This document shows, piece after piece, positions 8,311 to 18,876 of a stretch of 37,019 bases of DNA; the first letter of the stretch is position 1; each line of letters opens with the position of its first letter. The position numbers and the translations under genes were made by a program. The notes below the pieces were generated by a model, which did not search any database, was not told where the DNA came from, and saw only the letters and a program-made list of their open reading frames with translations. Origin of the DNA: Virgibacillus alimentarius (GTDB lineage: Bacteria; Bacillota; Bacilli; Bacillales; Amphibacillaceae); the NCBI RefSeq assembly GCF_000709085.1, contig NZ_JFBD01000064.1, positions 1 through 37,019 of the forward strand, in the 5' to 3' direction.

Positions 8311-9381
8311 TTATTCTCCAATTTGCTCTAATTTTTTTGTTTGTTCTTCAACAAGCAGTGCATCAATAAACGCTTCAAGCTTACCTTCTAAAATTTGGTC
8401 CAGCTTTTGAATTGTTAAACCAATTCGGTGATCCGTCACACGGTTTTGTGGAAAATTATACGTACGTATTCGTTCAGAGCGATCTCCAGTACCTACTGCC
8501 GATTTCCTGGTTTCATCATATTCAGCTTGTGCTTCCTGCTGGAATTTATCATAAATTCGCGCACGTAGTACCTTCATCGCTTTTTCTTTATTTTTAATTT
8601 GCGATTTTTCATCTTGACATGAAACGATAATCCCTGTTGGTTCATGCGTAAGACGTACAGCAGACATCGTTGTATTCACACTTTGCCCGCCAGGACCACT
8701 GGAAGCAAATGTATCTACACGGATGTCATTTTCATTTACATCAATCTCTACCTCTTCTGCTTCAGGCAAAACAGCTACTGTCGCTGTTGATGTATGGACT
8801 CTTCCGCCGGATTCCGTTTCAGGAACACGCTGCACGCGGTGTGCACCATTTTCATATTTCAGCTGGGAATATGCGCCCGTTCCATTAATCATAAAAATAA
8901 TTTCCTTATATCCGCCAACACCCGTTGAATGCGCCTCAATTACCTCGATTTTCCAGCCATGGTTTTCTGCATAACGGGAGTACATCCGGTATAAGTCTCC
9001 AGCAAATAATGCTGCTTCATCTCCACCTGCAGCACCGCGGACTTCCATGATCACGTTTTTATCATCATTTGGATCTTTTGGAAGCAAGAGCACTTTCATT
9101 TCCTCTTCAAGCTCTTCACTGCGGCTTGATAAGTCCGAAATTTCCATTTTAACCATTTCGGTCATCTCATCATCCAAGTCATCCTCAAGCATCATTTTCG
9201 CATCTTTTAATTCATTCGTTACATTTTTATACGCACGATAAGCCTGAACAACATCTTCCAGATCAGACTGTTCCTTTGAATATTCTCGTAATTTATTTAC
9301 ATCACTAATAACGTCCGGGTCACTAAGCAATTCGTTTAGCTTGTTATAACGATCTTCCAATGATTGTAAGCGTTCTAACAT
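8311..9381 (-). CDS. prfA: Peptide chain release factor 1
   Basis: RF1 reads UAG and UAA and triggers peptide release on the ribosome. The 356-residue protein is full length, with [10 protein letters not shown] (GGQ near residue 230) and the codon-reading loop RVPETESGG. That loop has PET where E. coli has PAT; I recall this as usual in Bacillus. The ATG is preceded by GAGGTG. A near-perfect sigma-A promoter lies 30-58 bp upstream, so prfA-prmC, and possibly spoIIR by readthrough, form a transcription unit. Confidence 0.98.
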   Translation of the reverse strand: MLERLQSLEDRYNKLNELLSDPDVISDVNKLREYSKEQSDLEDVVQAYRAYKNVTNELKDAKMMLEDDLDDEMTEMVKMEISDLSSRSEELEEEMKVLLLPKDPNDDKNVIMEVRGAAGGDEAALFAGDLYRMYSRYAENHGWKIEVIEAHSTGVGGYKEIIFMINGTGAYSQLKYENGAHRVQRVPETESGGRVHTSTATVAVLPEAEEVEIDVNENDIRVDTFASSGPGGQSVNTTMSAVRLTHEPTGIIVSCQDEKSQIKNKEKAMKVLRARIYDKFQQEAQAEYDETRKSAVGTGDRSERIRTYNFPQNRVTDHRIGLTIQKLDQILEGKLEAFIDALLVEEQTKKLEQIGE

Positions 9382-9410
9382 ACCGTCACCTCTTTTTCAT
9401 TAACAGTCTA

Positions 9411-9439
9411 ATTATATTATACCAACACGCCTAGGTCAA
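9411..9439 (-). promoter_or_regulatory. Sigma-A promoter of prfA-prmC
   Basis: On the minus strand TTGACC (9434-9439) and TATAAT (9411-9416) are separated by 17 bp. A second overlapping TATAAT 5 bp upstream carries an extended TGG. The leader would be about 22 nt. Confidence 0.82.
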
Positions 9440-9533
9440 AATTCTTTTTACAAAATGGAGATGGGATTCAGCGGTTCATCACTTTTATCAGCGCTTAACG
9501 TTATTCATTCCGTGCATCCCACAATCGCACACT

Positions 9534-9561
9534 AAAAAAAGAACGCCCTCAGGCGCTCTTT
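9534..9561 (-). terminator. Intrinsic terminator of tdk
   Basis: Arms 9538-9547 and 9552-9561 form a GC-rich stem (GGCGTTC against GAGCGCC, one G-T pair) with a 4-nt loop. On the minus strand it is followed by a run of seven T (9534-9540). The stem begins directly after the tdk stop codon. Confidence 0.85.
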
Positions 9562-10182
9562 CTATCTCGATACCTCTGGCACTTCTTTTTTTAGTGCGTG
9601 ACTCGGTTTATTTGGTACATCATGATGATGTCTGCAGCGGGGCTCGTACGATTCCGATGCACCGACCAGGATGATCGGATCGTCATATGAAGCTGGTTTG
9701 CCATCTATTAAACGTTGCGTGCGGCTTGCTGGCGAACTGCAGATCGGACAAATTGCGTTTAGCTTGGAAACAGATTCACTGAGCGCCATTAATTGTGGCA
9801 TCGATCCGAATGGTTCTCCGCGAAAATTGGTATCGAGACCTGCAATAATGACACGGATGCCTTTATTTGCCAATTCTTCTGCGACATCCACGATTAAATC
9901 GTCAAAAAATTGGGCTTCATCAATCCCAATAATATCAAGTCCTGGTTCAATATATTGAAGTATTTCTTCTGCCTTTTGGACCGGAAGTGCAATTGTAGAT
10001 GCTCCATTATGGGAGACAACAGCATTATGTTCATATCGATCGTCCAGCTGTGGCTTAAATACTTTTACAGATAAATTTCCAAACGTCGCACGGCGGACCC
10101 TGCGGATGAGTTCTTCTGACTTTCCAGAAAACATACTGCCGCAGATCACTTCTATCCAGCCACTATGTTTCATCACTTGCAT
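9562..10182 (-). CDS. tdk: Thymidine kinase
   Basis: This type II thymidine kinase phosphorylates deoxythymidine with ATP for pyrimidine salvage. The P-loop GSMFSGKS covers residues 15-22. The DEAQFFDD Walker B-like segment and the C-terminal zinc site [13 protein letters not shown] followed by CRHHHD are present. The ATG at 10182 has AAGGGAG about 9 nt upstream and yields 206 residues, slightly longer than B. subtilis Tdk because of a charged tail. It lies between prfA and the L31 gene, the B. subtilis order, with terminators on both sides, so it is probably transcribed alone. Confidence 0.97.
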   Translation of the reverse strand: MQVMKHSGWIEVICGSMFSGKSEELIRRVRRATFGNLSVKVFKPQLDDRYEHNAVVSHNGASTIALPVQKAEEILQYIEPGLDIIGIDEAQFFDDLIVDVAEELANKGIRVIIAGLDTNFRGEPFGSMPQLMALSESVSKLNAICPICSSPASRTQRLIDGKPASYDDPIILVGASESYEPRCRHHHDVPNKPSHALKKEVPEVSR

Positions 10183-10250
10183 GAGCGGGTACTCCCTTCA
10201 ACATTCATCACAGATTCTCTTTAAGTATTTTACATCATTTAGACAAAAAT

Positions 10251-10286
10251 AAAAACAGGCAGATGGTAGACAATGTGCCTGTTTTT
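10251..10286 (-). terminator. Intrinsic terminator of the L31 gene
   Basis: A perfect 11-bp stem AAAAACAGGCA/TGCCTGTTTTT (arms 10251-10261 and 10276-10286) has T-rich tails on both strands. On the minus strand it follows the L31 stop by 30 bp. Confidence 0.85.
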
Positions 10287-10316
10287 CACGTGAACCGGCA
10301 AAAGCCCGTTCAGTTT

Positions 10317-10562
10317 TTACTTCATATTATATTTTTTCTTAAAGCGGTCTACGCGGCCGCCGACTTTGTCTGCTTTTTGCTTCCCAGTGTAAAATGGGTG
10401 AGTATCTGAGCTAATTTCAACACGGATTAACGGATAAGTGTTACCGTCTTCCCACTCAATTGTTTCATCTGAATTTTTTGTTGATCCGCTCAAGAATTTA
10501 AAGTCAGAGCTTGTATCAAGAAATACAACTTTTCTGTATTCCGGATGAATATCTTTTTTCAT
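10317..10562 (-). CDS. rpmE2: 50S ribosomal protein L31 type B (zinc-independent)
   Basis: This is an 81-residue L31. Landmarks are [16 protein letters not shown] at the start, then [12 protein letters not shown] and [11 protein letters not shown] near the end. It contains no cysteine at all, so it lacks the CxxC zinc ribbon of type A L31 and belongs to the type B (YtiA/RpmE2) class. The frame runs further upstream, but AAGGAG sits 9 nt before the ATG at 10562. It occupies the locus next to rho where B. subtilis has the zinc-containing rpmE. No Zur-like box is visible upstream; instead there is a strong sigma-A promoter, suggesting constitutive expression. Confidence 0.95.
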   Translation of the reverse strand: MKKDIHPEYRKVVFLDTSSDFKFLSGSTKNSDETIEWEDGNTYPLIRVEISSDTHPFYTGKQKADKVGGRVDRFKKKYNMK

Positions 10563-10652
10563 TTCATTCCACTCCTTTTTGCCCTGCATCCCCATGGAAA
10601 CAGAGTTATTGTAAGAGCCGTCATAGGTTTTATACCTTATCTAAACTCACAT
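10563..10652 (-). promoter_or_regulatory. Possible structured leader of the L31 mRNA
   Basis: The roughly 90-nt leader between the predicted start near 10652 and the ATG can fold with an outer GAGTT/AACTC pairing enclosing a hairpin around ATAAGGT and ACCTAT. From memory, Rfam describes autoregulatory L31 leaders in Firmicutes. I cannot confirm a match to that model, so this is a suggestion only. Confidence 0.3.
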
Positions 10653-10658
10653 AAAAAG

Positions 10659-10687
10659 ATTATAACAGTCTGCTTGACTGATTGCAA
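10659..10687 (-). promoter_or_regulatory. Sigma-A promoter of the L31 gene
   Basis: On the minus strand TTGCAA (10682-10687) and a perfect TATAAT (10659-10664) are separated by 17 bp. It lies just after the rho stop codon and drives the L31 gene independently of rho. Confidence 0.82.
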
Positions 10688-10725
10688 TAGTCTATCCTTA
10701 TTCGTGGCTATTTTATATAACAAAG

Positions 10726-12006
10726 CTACCGGCTTATGCCTTTTCGCTTCATTTCATCATCCATTAATTGGAGAAACTCCTCGTTATTTTTAGATGACTT
10801 GATTCGTCTTAGGAAACGCTCGAGGAAATCACTGGAATCTTTCATTCCTTTTCGGATGGCCCACATTTTGTCAAGATGATCTTTGTCTAGAAGCAATTCT
10901 TCTTTTCTTGTACCAGAACGCAAGATATCAATAGCTGGGAAAATGCGCCTTTCCGCTAGTCCGCGATCTAGATGCAATTCCATATTACCTGTCCCTTTAA
11001 ACTCCTCGTAAATCACGTCATCCATACGTGAGCCTGTATCGACTAAAGCAGTAGCCAAGATGGTGAAACTTCCACCTTCTTCAATATTTCTTGCTGCACC
11101 AAAAAATCGTTTTGGACGGTGAAATGCTGCCGGATCAATTCCTCCTGAAAGCGTACGACCGCTTGGAGGAATCACCAAATTGTAGGCACGAGCTAAACGG
11201 GTAATACTATCCATGAGTACGATGACATCGCGTTTGTGCTCTACGAGGCGCATTGCACGTTCTAAGACAAGTTCAGATACTTTAATATGGCTTTCAGGCA
11301 CTTCATCAAATGTGGAACTGACAACATCCACATCACCACTTACCGACCGTTCAATGTCTGTTACTTCTTCTGGACGCTCGTCCACAAGTAAGATAATTAA
11401 CTTCGCCTCAGGATGATTCGCAGAAATACTGTTAGCAATGTCTTTCAGCAGCATTGTTTTTCCTGCTTTTGGCGGAGATACGATAAGTCCGCGCTGACCA
11501 AATCCTACAGGGGTCATTAAATCCATGATTCTCGTTGAAACGTTTTTGGTGCTCTTTTCCAAATGCATTAATCGTTCTGGATATAGTGCTGTTAATGCTG
11601 GGAAATGTACACGTTCTTTTGATGTTTCCGGATTTTCATCGTTCACCGCATCAACATGTAGCAGTCCGTAATAACGCTCATTTTCTTTTGGTGGTCGTAC
11701 CTTCCCGGACACCTTATCCCCATTACGAAGATCAAAGCGGCGAATTTGTGAAGCGGAAATATAGATATCCTCTGCACTCGGGGAATAATTAATTGGGCGG
11801 AGAAAGCCAAACCCTTCTGAAGGAATAATTTCTAAAATTCCATCCATAAATAAAAAACCATCTTTTTCAGCTTGTGCTTTTAAAATAGAAAATATTAATT
11901 CTTTTTTTGTAAGTTTTGCATAATATGAAACTTTGTATTCTCTTGCTAATGCGTAAATCTCTTTTAATGTTAAGGCTTCCAAGCTTGAAATTGTCAAAGC
12001 TGCCAT
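10726..12006 (-). CDS. rho: Transcription termination factor Rho
   Basis: Rho is a hexameric RNA helicase that releases untranslated transcripts. The order is an N-terminal helical domain, the RNA-binding cold-shock domain ([20 protein letters not shown]), the Walker A motif [11 protein letters not shown], Walker B ([15 protein letters not shown]) and the secondary RNA-binding loop near [11 protein letters not shown]. The longest frame opens at 12027, which lacks a good ribosome-binding site. [10 protein letters not shown] at 12006 aligns with the B. subtilis start (MKDVSISSLE) and has GGTG about 5 nt upstream, giving 426 residues. The start remains uncertain by 1-7 codons. A leader of roughly 270 nt precedes it. 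Confidence 0.96.
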   Translation of the reverse strand: MAALTISSLEALTLKEIYALAREYKVSYYAKLTKKELIFSILKAQAEKDGFLFMDGILEIIPSEGFGFLRPINYSPSAEDIYISASQIRRFDLRNGDKVSGKVRPPKENERYYGLLHVDAVNDENPETSKERVHFPALTALYPERLMHLEKSTKNVSTRIMDLMTPVGFGQRGLIVSPPKAGKTMLLKDIANSISANHPEAKLIILLVDERPEEVTDIERSVSGDVDVVSSTFDEVPESHIKVSELVLERAMRLVEHKRDVIVLMDSITRLARAYNLVIPPSGRTLSGGIDPAAFHRPKRFFGAARNIEEGGSFTILATALVDTGSRMDDVIYEEFKGTGNMELHLDRGLAERRIFPAIDILRSGTRKEELLLDKDHLDKMWAIRKGMKDSSDFLERFLRRIKSSKNNEEFLQLMDDEMKRKGISR

Positions 12007-12009
12007 CAT

Positions 12010-12279
12010 ATCACCATGCCTATTCATTTTACTTATTTCTCTTATTAAATTAAAAAACTAAAATAGTTTGATAAATGCAATTGAATGTATAAAACAACCT
12101 CATATTAGATATGAATTCGTTTATTAAGAGATGGAAGGTTGTCTGTAAATACCTGAAGAATATTTAGAAGCTAGAATAGAAGTTTGCAATCATACGTTGT
12201 TGTTCACATTACGGTTCAAATCGTCATACGAACATTCCTTTATATGTTAACCAAACGATACAATTATTAAACATCTTTT
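12010..12279 (-). promoter_or_regulatory. Long 5' leader of rho
   Basis: Most of the 388-bp glpX-rho gap is this leader. It contains no ORF that I can support. On the minus strand a GACAACC/GGTTGTT pairing (about 12094-12142) ending in TTTT could act as a weak attenuator, with a small CATAT/ATATG hairpin inside. Rho is autoregulated in B. subtilis, so a leader with conditional termination is plausible but not shown here. Confidence 0.35.
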
Positions 12280-12309
12280 ATCATACTGGTTTGTCGGCAA
12301 AAATTCAAC
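12280..12309 (-). promoter_or_regulatory. Candidate sigma-A promoter of rho
   Basis: On the minus strand TTGAAT (12304-12309) and TATGAT (12280-12285) are separated by 18 bp. It is the best match in the glpX-rho gap and lies just downstream of the glpX terminator hairpin. Confidence 0.55.
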
Positions 12310-12341
12310 TCTATTTTTTTCAAGCATAGATTTAATAGATA

Positions 12342-12366
12342 GAGAAGCCAAGATGTGGCTTCTCTG
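12342..12366 (-). terminator. Terminator-like hairpin after glpX
   Basis: A perfect 10-bp stem AGAGAAGCCA/TGGCTTCTCT with a 5-nt loop lies about 30 bp past the glpX stop. The minus-strand tail (ATCTATTAAATC) is only moderately T-rich, so termination may be partial. Confidence 0.6.
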
Positions 12367-12394
12367 CTTTCTATGATCATTCCCATTTAAAAAG

Positions 12395-13363
12395 TTATGA
12401 CTCCATAACTAAGTTTGGCTTTTTATTTAAGCTGTGTTTACCGTCAATAAAACGAACCGTACCACTTTTTGCGCGCATGACAACTGTTTGCGTGGTTGCT
12501 TTTTGTCCTTTAAATTGAACCCCTTTTAACAGTTCACCATCTGTAACTCCTGAAGCAGCAAAAATGGCATCGTCGCCACTGCATAAATCATCCATATAAA
12601 ATACTTTGTTGATATCCGTGATCCCCATCGCTTTACAGCGCTCTCTCTCTTCATCATTCGATGGGACAAGTTTTCCTTGGATTTCTCCACCTAAACACTT
12701 TAATGCGACAGCAGCTAAAACACCTTCAGGCGCTCCTCCAACTCCAAATAACACATCGACACCTGTTTCATCAAATGCAGTATTCATGGCTCCTGCTACA
12801 TCCCCATCCGGAATTAGTTTAATTCTTGCACCTGCTTCACGGATTTCTTCAATTAATTCTTTGTGACGCGGGCGATCCAGAACAACGGCAACAACATCTT
12901 CTATTTGTTTATTTTTTGCTTTTGCCACTGCGGCTAAATTTTCTTTTGTGGAAGCATTAATATCTACTGCCCCTACAGCTTCTGGTCCAACTGCTATTTT
13001 TTTCATATACATATCTGGTGCATGCAAAAGGTTGCCTCCGTCCGCAATAGCAATAACGGCTAGGGCATTCCAGGTACCTTGTGCTACAATCGATGTTCCC
13101 TCTAATGGATCAACAGCGACATCCACCAAAGGGCCACTTCCAGTCCCTAGTTTTTCTCCGATATAAAGCATTGGCGCTTCGTCCATTTCTCCTTCACCAA
13201 TGACAACCGTACCTTGCATTGGAATCGTATCAAACACATCCCGCATTGCAGACGTTGCTGCATCATCTGCTTCTTCCTTTTTACCTCTTCCCATCCAGCG
13301 TGCGGACGATAAAGCAGCTGCCTCTGTAACACGGACGATTTCCATTGTTAAACTTCTTTCCAT
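12395..13363 (-). CDS. glpX: Fructose-1,6-bisphosphatase, class II
   Basis: GlpX hydrolyses fructose 1,6-bisphosphate to fructose 6-phosphate in gluconeogenesis. The 322-residue protein shows the Li-sensitive phosphatase metal motifs [12 protein letters not shown] and [12 protein letters not shown], and the [12 protein letters not shown] stretch of this class. The frame extends to 13399, but the strong AGGAGAGGG lies 5-8 nt before the ATG at 13363 (MERSLTM), which matches the usual start. It lies between murA and rho as in B. subtilis. No catabolite operator is obvious in the 125-bp upstream gap. Confidence 0.97.
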   Translation of the reverse strand: MERSLTMEIVRVTEAAALSSARWMGRGKKEEADDAATSAMRDVFDTIPMQGTVVIGEGEMDEAPMLYIGEKLGTGSGPLVDVAVDPLEGTSIVAQGTWNALAVIAIADGGNLLHAPDMYMKKIAVGPEAVGAVDINASTKENLAAVAKAKNKQIEDVVAVVLDRPRHKELIEEIREAGARIKLIPDGDVAGAMNTAFDETGVDVLFGVGGAPEGVLAAVALKCLGGEIQGKLVPSNDEERERCKAMGITDINKVFYMDDLCSGDDAIFAASGVTDGELLKGVQFKGQKATTQTVVMRAKSGTVRFIDGKHSLNKKPNLVMES

Positions 13364-13488
13364 CGATTCCCTCTCCTTTTTATCCTGTATGTAAAACATA
13401 AGATGATTACACTAAAAGTAGCAAAGGAAGGACGCTTAAGCTGAGCGAAGATTGCTTAAACATACCTTCACCACTAGATTTTACTGCA

Positions 13489-14775
13489 TTATAAATTTTG
13501 AAATTGCTTCACTTCTTGTTCTGTCATATCTTCACGCCATATGTTTGCACCGAGGTTGTTCAATTTCTCAGTTATTTTTTCATAACCTCGCTCAATATGC
13601 TCAATGCCAGTAATTTCCGTAATCCCATTTGCCATTAACCCCGCTATAATGAGGGCTGCACCAGCTCGCAGATCAGAAGCTTTCACCCTGGCTCCTTCTA
13701 ATTGCACTGGTCCTGATACGATCACAGACCCACCTTCTACTTTTATTGATGCATTCATTCGTCTTAACTCATCAATATGCTTCAGTCGTGCAGAATAAAT
13801 CGTATCTGTAATTACCCCTGTATTGACTGCCTTGGTTAATAATGACGTGAAAGGCTGCTGAAGATCTGTTGGAAATCCTGGATAAACCAACGTTTTAACA
13901 TCCACACTTTTCAGTGGCTTCTGAGGCATGATGCGAAGCTGCTCATCTTTTTCTTCGATGGATACATCCATCTCACGTAACTTCGCCAGTAAAGACTCTA
14001 TGTGTTGCGGAATAACGTTATCAATCGTTACATCAGTTCCTTGGGCAGCAGCTGCGATCGCATAGGTTCCTGCCTCTATTCGGTCCGGAATAATCGTATG
14101 CTTGCAGCCGTTTAGAGAAGAAACACCTTCTATTCGAATAACGTCCGTTCCTACCCCTTTTATTTTTGCTCCCATATTCGTCAGCAATGTAGCAACATCA
14201 ATAATTTCCGGCTCTTTAGCCGCGTTTTCAATCACTGTTTTTCCTTTCGCTCTCACTGCAGCGAGCATAATATTGATGGTAGCTCCCACACTGACAACGT
14301 CCAAATAAATTCTTGCTCCAGTAAGCTCTTTAGCACGAAGATAAATAGCTCCTTGTTCATTCGTTACCTCAGCGCCAAGTGCTTCAAATCCTTTAATATG
14401 TTGGTCAATTGGACGAGGCCCTAAATAGCAGCCACCAGGAAGCCCAATAACAGCTTTTTTAAATTTGCCAAGCATGGCTCCCATAAAATAATAAGAAGCA
14501 CGAAGCTGTTTTACTTTCCCGTTAGGCAATGGCATGTCAATCATTTCTGCCGGGTCGATGTGTACGGTTTGTCCATCCCAAGATACATGACCGCCTATTT
14601 CTTCTAGTAAGTCTCCAAGTGTATAAACATCCGAAATTTCCGGAAGACCTTCGATAGATACGTCAGAATCAGCCAATATAGCTGCAGGCAGCAAGGCAAC
14701 AGCGCTATTTTTCGCTCCGCTGACCCTAACCTTGCCATTTAGCAGGTGACCACCTTCAACTAATATTTTCTTCAT
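13489..14775 (-). CDS. murA: UDP-N-acetylglucosamine 1-carboxyvinyltransferase (MurZ/MurAB type)
   Basis: MurA transfers enolpyruvate from PEP to UDP-GlcNAc, the first committed step of peptidoglycan synthesis and the fosfomycin target. The 428-residue protein has the catalytic loop [14 protein letters not shown] with the PEP/fosfomycin cysteine at Cys116, and the N-terminal Lys-Asn pair in [13 protein letters not shown]. The position between tal and glpX is that of B. subtilis murAB (the second, minor MurA paralogue); a first murA is expected near the atp operon. The start codon is clear from the conserved N-terminus. Confidence 0.96.
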   Translation of the reverse strand: MKKILVEGGHLLNGKVRVSGAKNSAVALLPAAILADSDVSIEGLPEISDVYTLGDLLEEIGGHVSWDGQTVHIDPAEMIDMPLPNGKVKQLRASYYFMGAMLGKFKKAVIGLPGGCYLGPRPIDQHIKGFEALGAEVTNEQGAIYLRAKELTGARIYLDVVSVGATINIMLAAVRAKGKTVIENAAKEPEIIDVATLLTNMGAKIKGVGTDVIRIEGVSSLNGCKHTIIPDRIEAGTYAIAAAAQGTDVTIDNVIPQHIESLLAKLREMDVSIEEKDEQLRIMPQKPLKSVDVKTLVYPGFPTDLQQPFTSLLTKAVNTGVITDTIYSARLKHIDELRRMNASIKVEGGSVIVSGPVQLEGARVKASDLRAGAALIIAGLMANGITEITGIEHIERGYEKITEKLNNLGANIWREDMTEQEVKQFQNL

Positions 14776-14874
14776 TTAAAAACCCCACTTTTGAAGCCGT
14801 CTCACCAGGGACTTACCCTGTCTTTGAGAAGCTGGCACATTGTTGTAGAACTCACTTTTTCATCATGAAAGCAC

Positions 14875-14971
14875 AGAACATGTATCGCTAACGCTGATGC
14901 ATGTTCTTGTTTTTTGCAGCTATCAGGAAAAGCAGCAAAGTCTTTCTAATGTTAGCTTGTGCAGCTTTTCC
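14875..14971. repeat. Two inverted repeats between tal and murA
   Basis: Arms 14875-14882 and 14900-14907 (AGAACATG/CATGTTCT) form one hairpin whose plus-strand tail is T-rich. Arms 14926-14937 and 14960-14971 (12 bp, one mismatch) form another directly after the tal stop. The second could end the tal transcript, although it lacks an adjacent T run on the minus strand. The gap also contains a small CAGGG/CCCTG hairpin near 14812-14826. No gene is visible. Confidence 0.45.
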
Positions 14972-14983
14972 ATTATTATGCAA

Positions 14984-15625
14984 TTAATTTTGCTTATTCC
15001 AGTCTGCAAGAAACTTTTCAATTCCTTGATCTGTTAATGGATGTTTTACGATTTGACCAAATAGTTTATATGGAACTGTAGCAATGTGGGCGCCATTTAC
15101 TGCAGCATCAACAATATGTAGCGGGTGTCTGATTGATGCAGCAATAATTTCTGTGTGGATTTGATGCCGGTTAAATATTTCTGAAATGGTTGCAATTAAT
15201 TGCATCCCGTCATGACCAATATCATCTAAGCGACCTAAAAATGGAGATACATATGTCGCTCCGGCGCGAGCAGCTAACAATGCTTGCGTTGCATTAAAGA
15301 TGAGCGTTACATTTGTTTTAATATTAAGGTCACTAAATGCCTTTACCGCTTTTAGGCCTTCTAGGGTCATTGGCACTTTCACCGTAATATTAGGAGCAAT
15401 AGCTGCTAATTCTTTTCCTTCTTGAATCATTCCTTCTGCATCTTCTGCAATAACCTCTGCGCTTACCGAACCTGAGACTACATCCGTAATTTCTCTCAGA
15501 CGGTCATGGAATGATATACCTTCTTTAGCCACTAAACTTGGATTTGTCGTTACACCTGAAAGCACACCCAGCTCCTGTGCTGCTCGAATATCATCAATAT
15601 TCGCTGTATCTACAAAAAATTTCAT
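14984..15625 (-). CDS. tal: Transaldolase (fructose-6-phosphate aldolase-like, small type)
   Basis: This small TalC/FSA-class transaldolase acts in the non-oxidative pentose phosphate pathway. The 213-residue product has [14 protein letters not shown], the loop GVTTNPSLV, the Schiff-base lysine in ITVKVPMT and the [16 protein letters not shown] block. The frame extends 34 codons upstream, but these do not match the family. AGGAGAGG precedes the ATG at 15625 by 10 nt, and the length equals B. subtilis YwjH (about 212). A 308-bp non-coding gap, instead of fbaA, separates it from spo0F. It shares pentose phosphates with rpiB of this window. Confidence 0.96.
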   Translation of the reverse strand: MKFFVDTANIDDIRAAQELGVLSGVTTNPSLVAKEGISFHDRLREITDVVSGSVSAEVIAEDAEGMIQEGKELAAIAPNITVKVPMTLEGLKAVKAFSDLNIKTNVTLIFNATQALLAARAGATYVSPFLGRLDDIGHDGMQLIATISEIFNRHQIHTEIIAASIRHPLHIVDAAVNGAHIATVPYKLFGQIVKHPLTDQGIEKFLADWNKQN

Positions 15626-15933
15626 ACCTTTCCATCCTCTCCTTTTATATGGTAATTGGATTTTTCCATATTTGAAACGTAAAATGAAGTTTTTATTATC
15701 CTTTAAGGCTCGTGATCCAGGATTCAAATAGGCCTTTTATGCTTTTTCTGAAGAACCAAATTCAACACCTATTGCCAATCACTGTCTATATTTACATAAA
15801 CGTTAGCACTGCATAAGCTATGAAACGCATGCACGAAATCTTGGATCTAAATCAACTACATAATAAGAATACCAACAACTGTGCTAAGGCGCAACAATAG
15901 TGTGTCTTTTTTAATTGGAAGATTTCACCTTAG
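15626..15933. other. Gene-free gap where fbaA lies in B. subtilis
   Basis: I see no coding sequence, no fructose-bisphosphate aldolase remnant, and no convincing promoter or terminator here. A weak ACCT/AGGT hairpin overlaps the spo0F stop codon. The tal promoter must lie in this gap but is not recognisable to me. Confidence 0.6.
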
Positions 15934-16293
15934 TCAGGTAAATATTGATTTCACTTTTTCAACTACTGCTTTAATATCAAACGGTTTGGCCAAAACCCCT
16001 TTTAATAAATGGTACTTATCTGTTTCTCTATCCATTTCTTCTACTAAACCACTCATTAACATAACTGGAACCTGCATGTTATCTTGTTCCATTCGATTCA
16101 AAACCTCAATACCATTAATAATGGGCAATCTGTAATCCAAAATCACTAAATCAAAGTGTTTTTTTGCTAATGTATCCAGCGTTTCCTTTCCTGTCTCCGC
16201 AGTATGAACCTTATAACCCTCGTTTTCAAAAACATCTGTTAATAATAATCGGATACCAGGCTGATCATCTACAATTAATATCTCTCTCTGCAT
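15934..16293 (-). CDS. spo0F: Sporulation phosphorelay response regulator Spo0F
   Basis: Spo0F is a single-domain receiver that takes phosphate from sporulation kinases and passes it to Spo0B. The 119-residue protein has the acidic pair Asp9-Asp10 (LIVDDQPGIRLLL), the phospho-acceptor Asp53 (LVILDYRLP), Ser81 in place of the usual Thr82 and Lys103 in LAKPFD. The N-terminal recognition surface DDQxGIRxLL matches Spo0F well. The beta4-alpha4 region (MLMSGLVEEMD) differs from the B. subtilis IMTAYGELDM. The gene has its own sigma-H promoter and is monocistronic. Another CheY-like regulator is possible but less likely. Confidence 0.9.
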   Translation of the reverse strand: MQREILIVDDQPGIRLLLTDVFENEGYKVHTAETGKETLDTLAKKHFDLVILDYRLPIINGIEVLNRMEQDNMQVPVMLMSGLVEEMDRETDKYHLLKGVLAKPFDIKAVVEKVKSIFT

Positions 16294-16337
16294 ATCATGA
16301 CGCCTCTTTTCTTTTTCTTTCTTTACTATTCAAATCC

Positions 16338-16365
16338 ATTCGATAAAGACCCTCACAAATCCTGC
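16338..16365 (-). promoter_or_regulatory. Sigma-H promoter of spo0F
   Basis: On the minus strand GCAGGATTT (16357-16365), a 12-bp spacer and ATCGAAT (16338-16344) match the sigma-H consensus RNAGGAWWW/RNNGAAT at every defined position. B. subtilis spo0F is known to use sigma-H. The TATCGAA overlapping the -10 element is one base from a Spo0A box (TGTCGAA), which may or may not be meaningful. Confidence 0.85.
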
Positions 16366-16387
16366 CAACGTTACGAAAATAAATTTT

Positions 16388-16440
16388 ATAAAAAAGAACC
16401 GGCTTGGGAGCTATATAAGCTTTTCCAGCCGGTTCTTCTT
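16388..16440 (-). terminator. Intrinsic terminator of pyrG
   Basis: A perfect 11-bp stem AAGAACCGGCT/AGCCGGTTCTT (arms 16394-16404 and 16427-16437), extended inward with mismatches, is followed on the minus strand by a T run. It lies about 60 bp past the pyrG stop and insulates spo0F. The plus-strand tail is also T-rich. Confidence 0.87.
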
Positions 16441-16499
16441 TTTTGACAGTTATAAATGCAAAATATCAATAAGAAAGAAACATCTTGACATCTAGCGAA

Positions 16500-18110
<1,611 letters not shown>

Positions 18111-18236
18111 TTATCCCTCTTCCTTATATAGTTGTTAGGTTTCACTTTATCACTAGTATGTAATTCATACCTGCATACTATATTGTGCACCTATTATACG
18201 TAAAAATAATCACAAAATTTGCAGGTGCCCACTTAT

Positions 18237-18278
18237 AAAAAAAATAAACGCTTCCCCAGCAAATAGGGGAAACGCTTT
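18237..18278 (-). promoter_or_regulatory. CTP-responsive attenuator of pyrG
   Basis: The leader folds into a 12-bp stem (arms 18266-18277 and 18246-18257, two G-U pairs) followed by eight T (18237-18244). The 5' arm contains TTTCCCCT, a pyrimidine tract able to pair with a run of G. This is the B. subtilis arrangement: when CTP is low, polymerase stutters at GGGCUC, adds extra G residues, and the poly-G 5' end sequesters the 5' arm so that pyrG is transcribed. Confidence 0.88.
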
Positions 18279-18299
18279 GATATTTTTATATGATTTCAA

Positions 18300-18341
18300 G
18301 AGCCCAATAGAAATTGTACGCTTAAGGATTAAAAAAGTCAA
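18300..18341 (-). promoter_or_regulatory. pyrG promoter with GGGCTC start site
   Basis: On the minus strand TTGACT (18336-18341), a 17-bp spacer and TACAAT (18313-18318) are followed after 7 bp by GGGCTC (18300-18305). Transcription should start at the first G (18305), the sequence required for reiterative G addition under CTP limitation. Confidence 0.88.
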
Positions 18342-18355
18342 GATAGCTTTACACG

Positions 18356-18850
18356 CTATTTTTCTTCCTCATCATCATCGAAATCTTCATCGCCAAATTC
18401 CTCATCAAGATTTTCATCCAAACCCTTTTCATACTGTTCATCATTAGATTCTTCATCAAAGTCACCGAAGTCTTCTTCAATATCTAATTTTTCATCTTCA
18501 AATGTTACTTTTTTCTCCGCTTTTTCATTTTTCTTCTTTTTCGCCGTCTTTTTCTTCTTCTTCTTTGGAGTTGCTGTTAATGTCTCATCAATTTTTTCTA
18601 CTGGGTACCAACGCTTCAGTCCCCACATTCCTGAACCTAGCGTGAGGAAGCGACCGTCTAAATTTAAATCGGTATAAAAGGTAACGATTTTTTCATCTGT
18701 TTGACTCTCCGTAAATTCTTTTATCTCCGCAATCTTATTAAAAACTTCTTTAAAGTCCATTGCCTTCTGTTCATCTATTAAGATTAATCTTCCAAGTTCA
18801 ATCATTGACATGTTTTGTAGCTCTTCATGGCCATAGTTTTGTAAACCCAC
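18356..18850 (-). CDS. rpoE: DNA-directed RNA polymerase delta subunit
   Basis: The delta subunit displaces RNA and helps recycle RNA polymerase in Gram-positive bacteria. The 164-residue protein has the folded HARE-HTH N-terminal domain (to about residue 92, ending in LDGRFLTLGSGMWGLKRWYP). A lysine-rich segment with a run of six lysines and then a highly acidic disordered tail follow, the typical delta architecture. The start is GTG with AAGGGAG 9 nt upstream. It has its own sigma-A promoter. A compact hairpin lies at the 5' end of the message. Confidence 0.96.
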   Translation of the reverse strand: MGLQNYGHEELQNMSMIELGRLILIDEQKAMDFKEVFNKIAEIKEFTESQTDEKIVTFYTDLNLDGRFLTLGSGMWGLKRWYPVEKIDETLTATPKKKKKKTAKKKKNEKAEKKVTFEDEKLDIEEDFGDFDEESNDEQYEKGLDENLDEEFGDEDFDDDEEEK

Positions 18851-18876
18851 AGTAGCGCACTCCCTTTTCAGTAGTT

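Noticed and set aside
15626-15727. N-terminal extension of the transaldolase
   Set aside because: The 34 extra codons do not match the family and lie upstream of a good ribosome-binding site for the shorter protein.
18300-18341. Ordinary promoter without regulation for pyrG
   Set aside because: The GGGCTC start and the downstream terminator with a C/T-rich arm fit the CTP-dependent mechanism too well to be read as a plain promoter.
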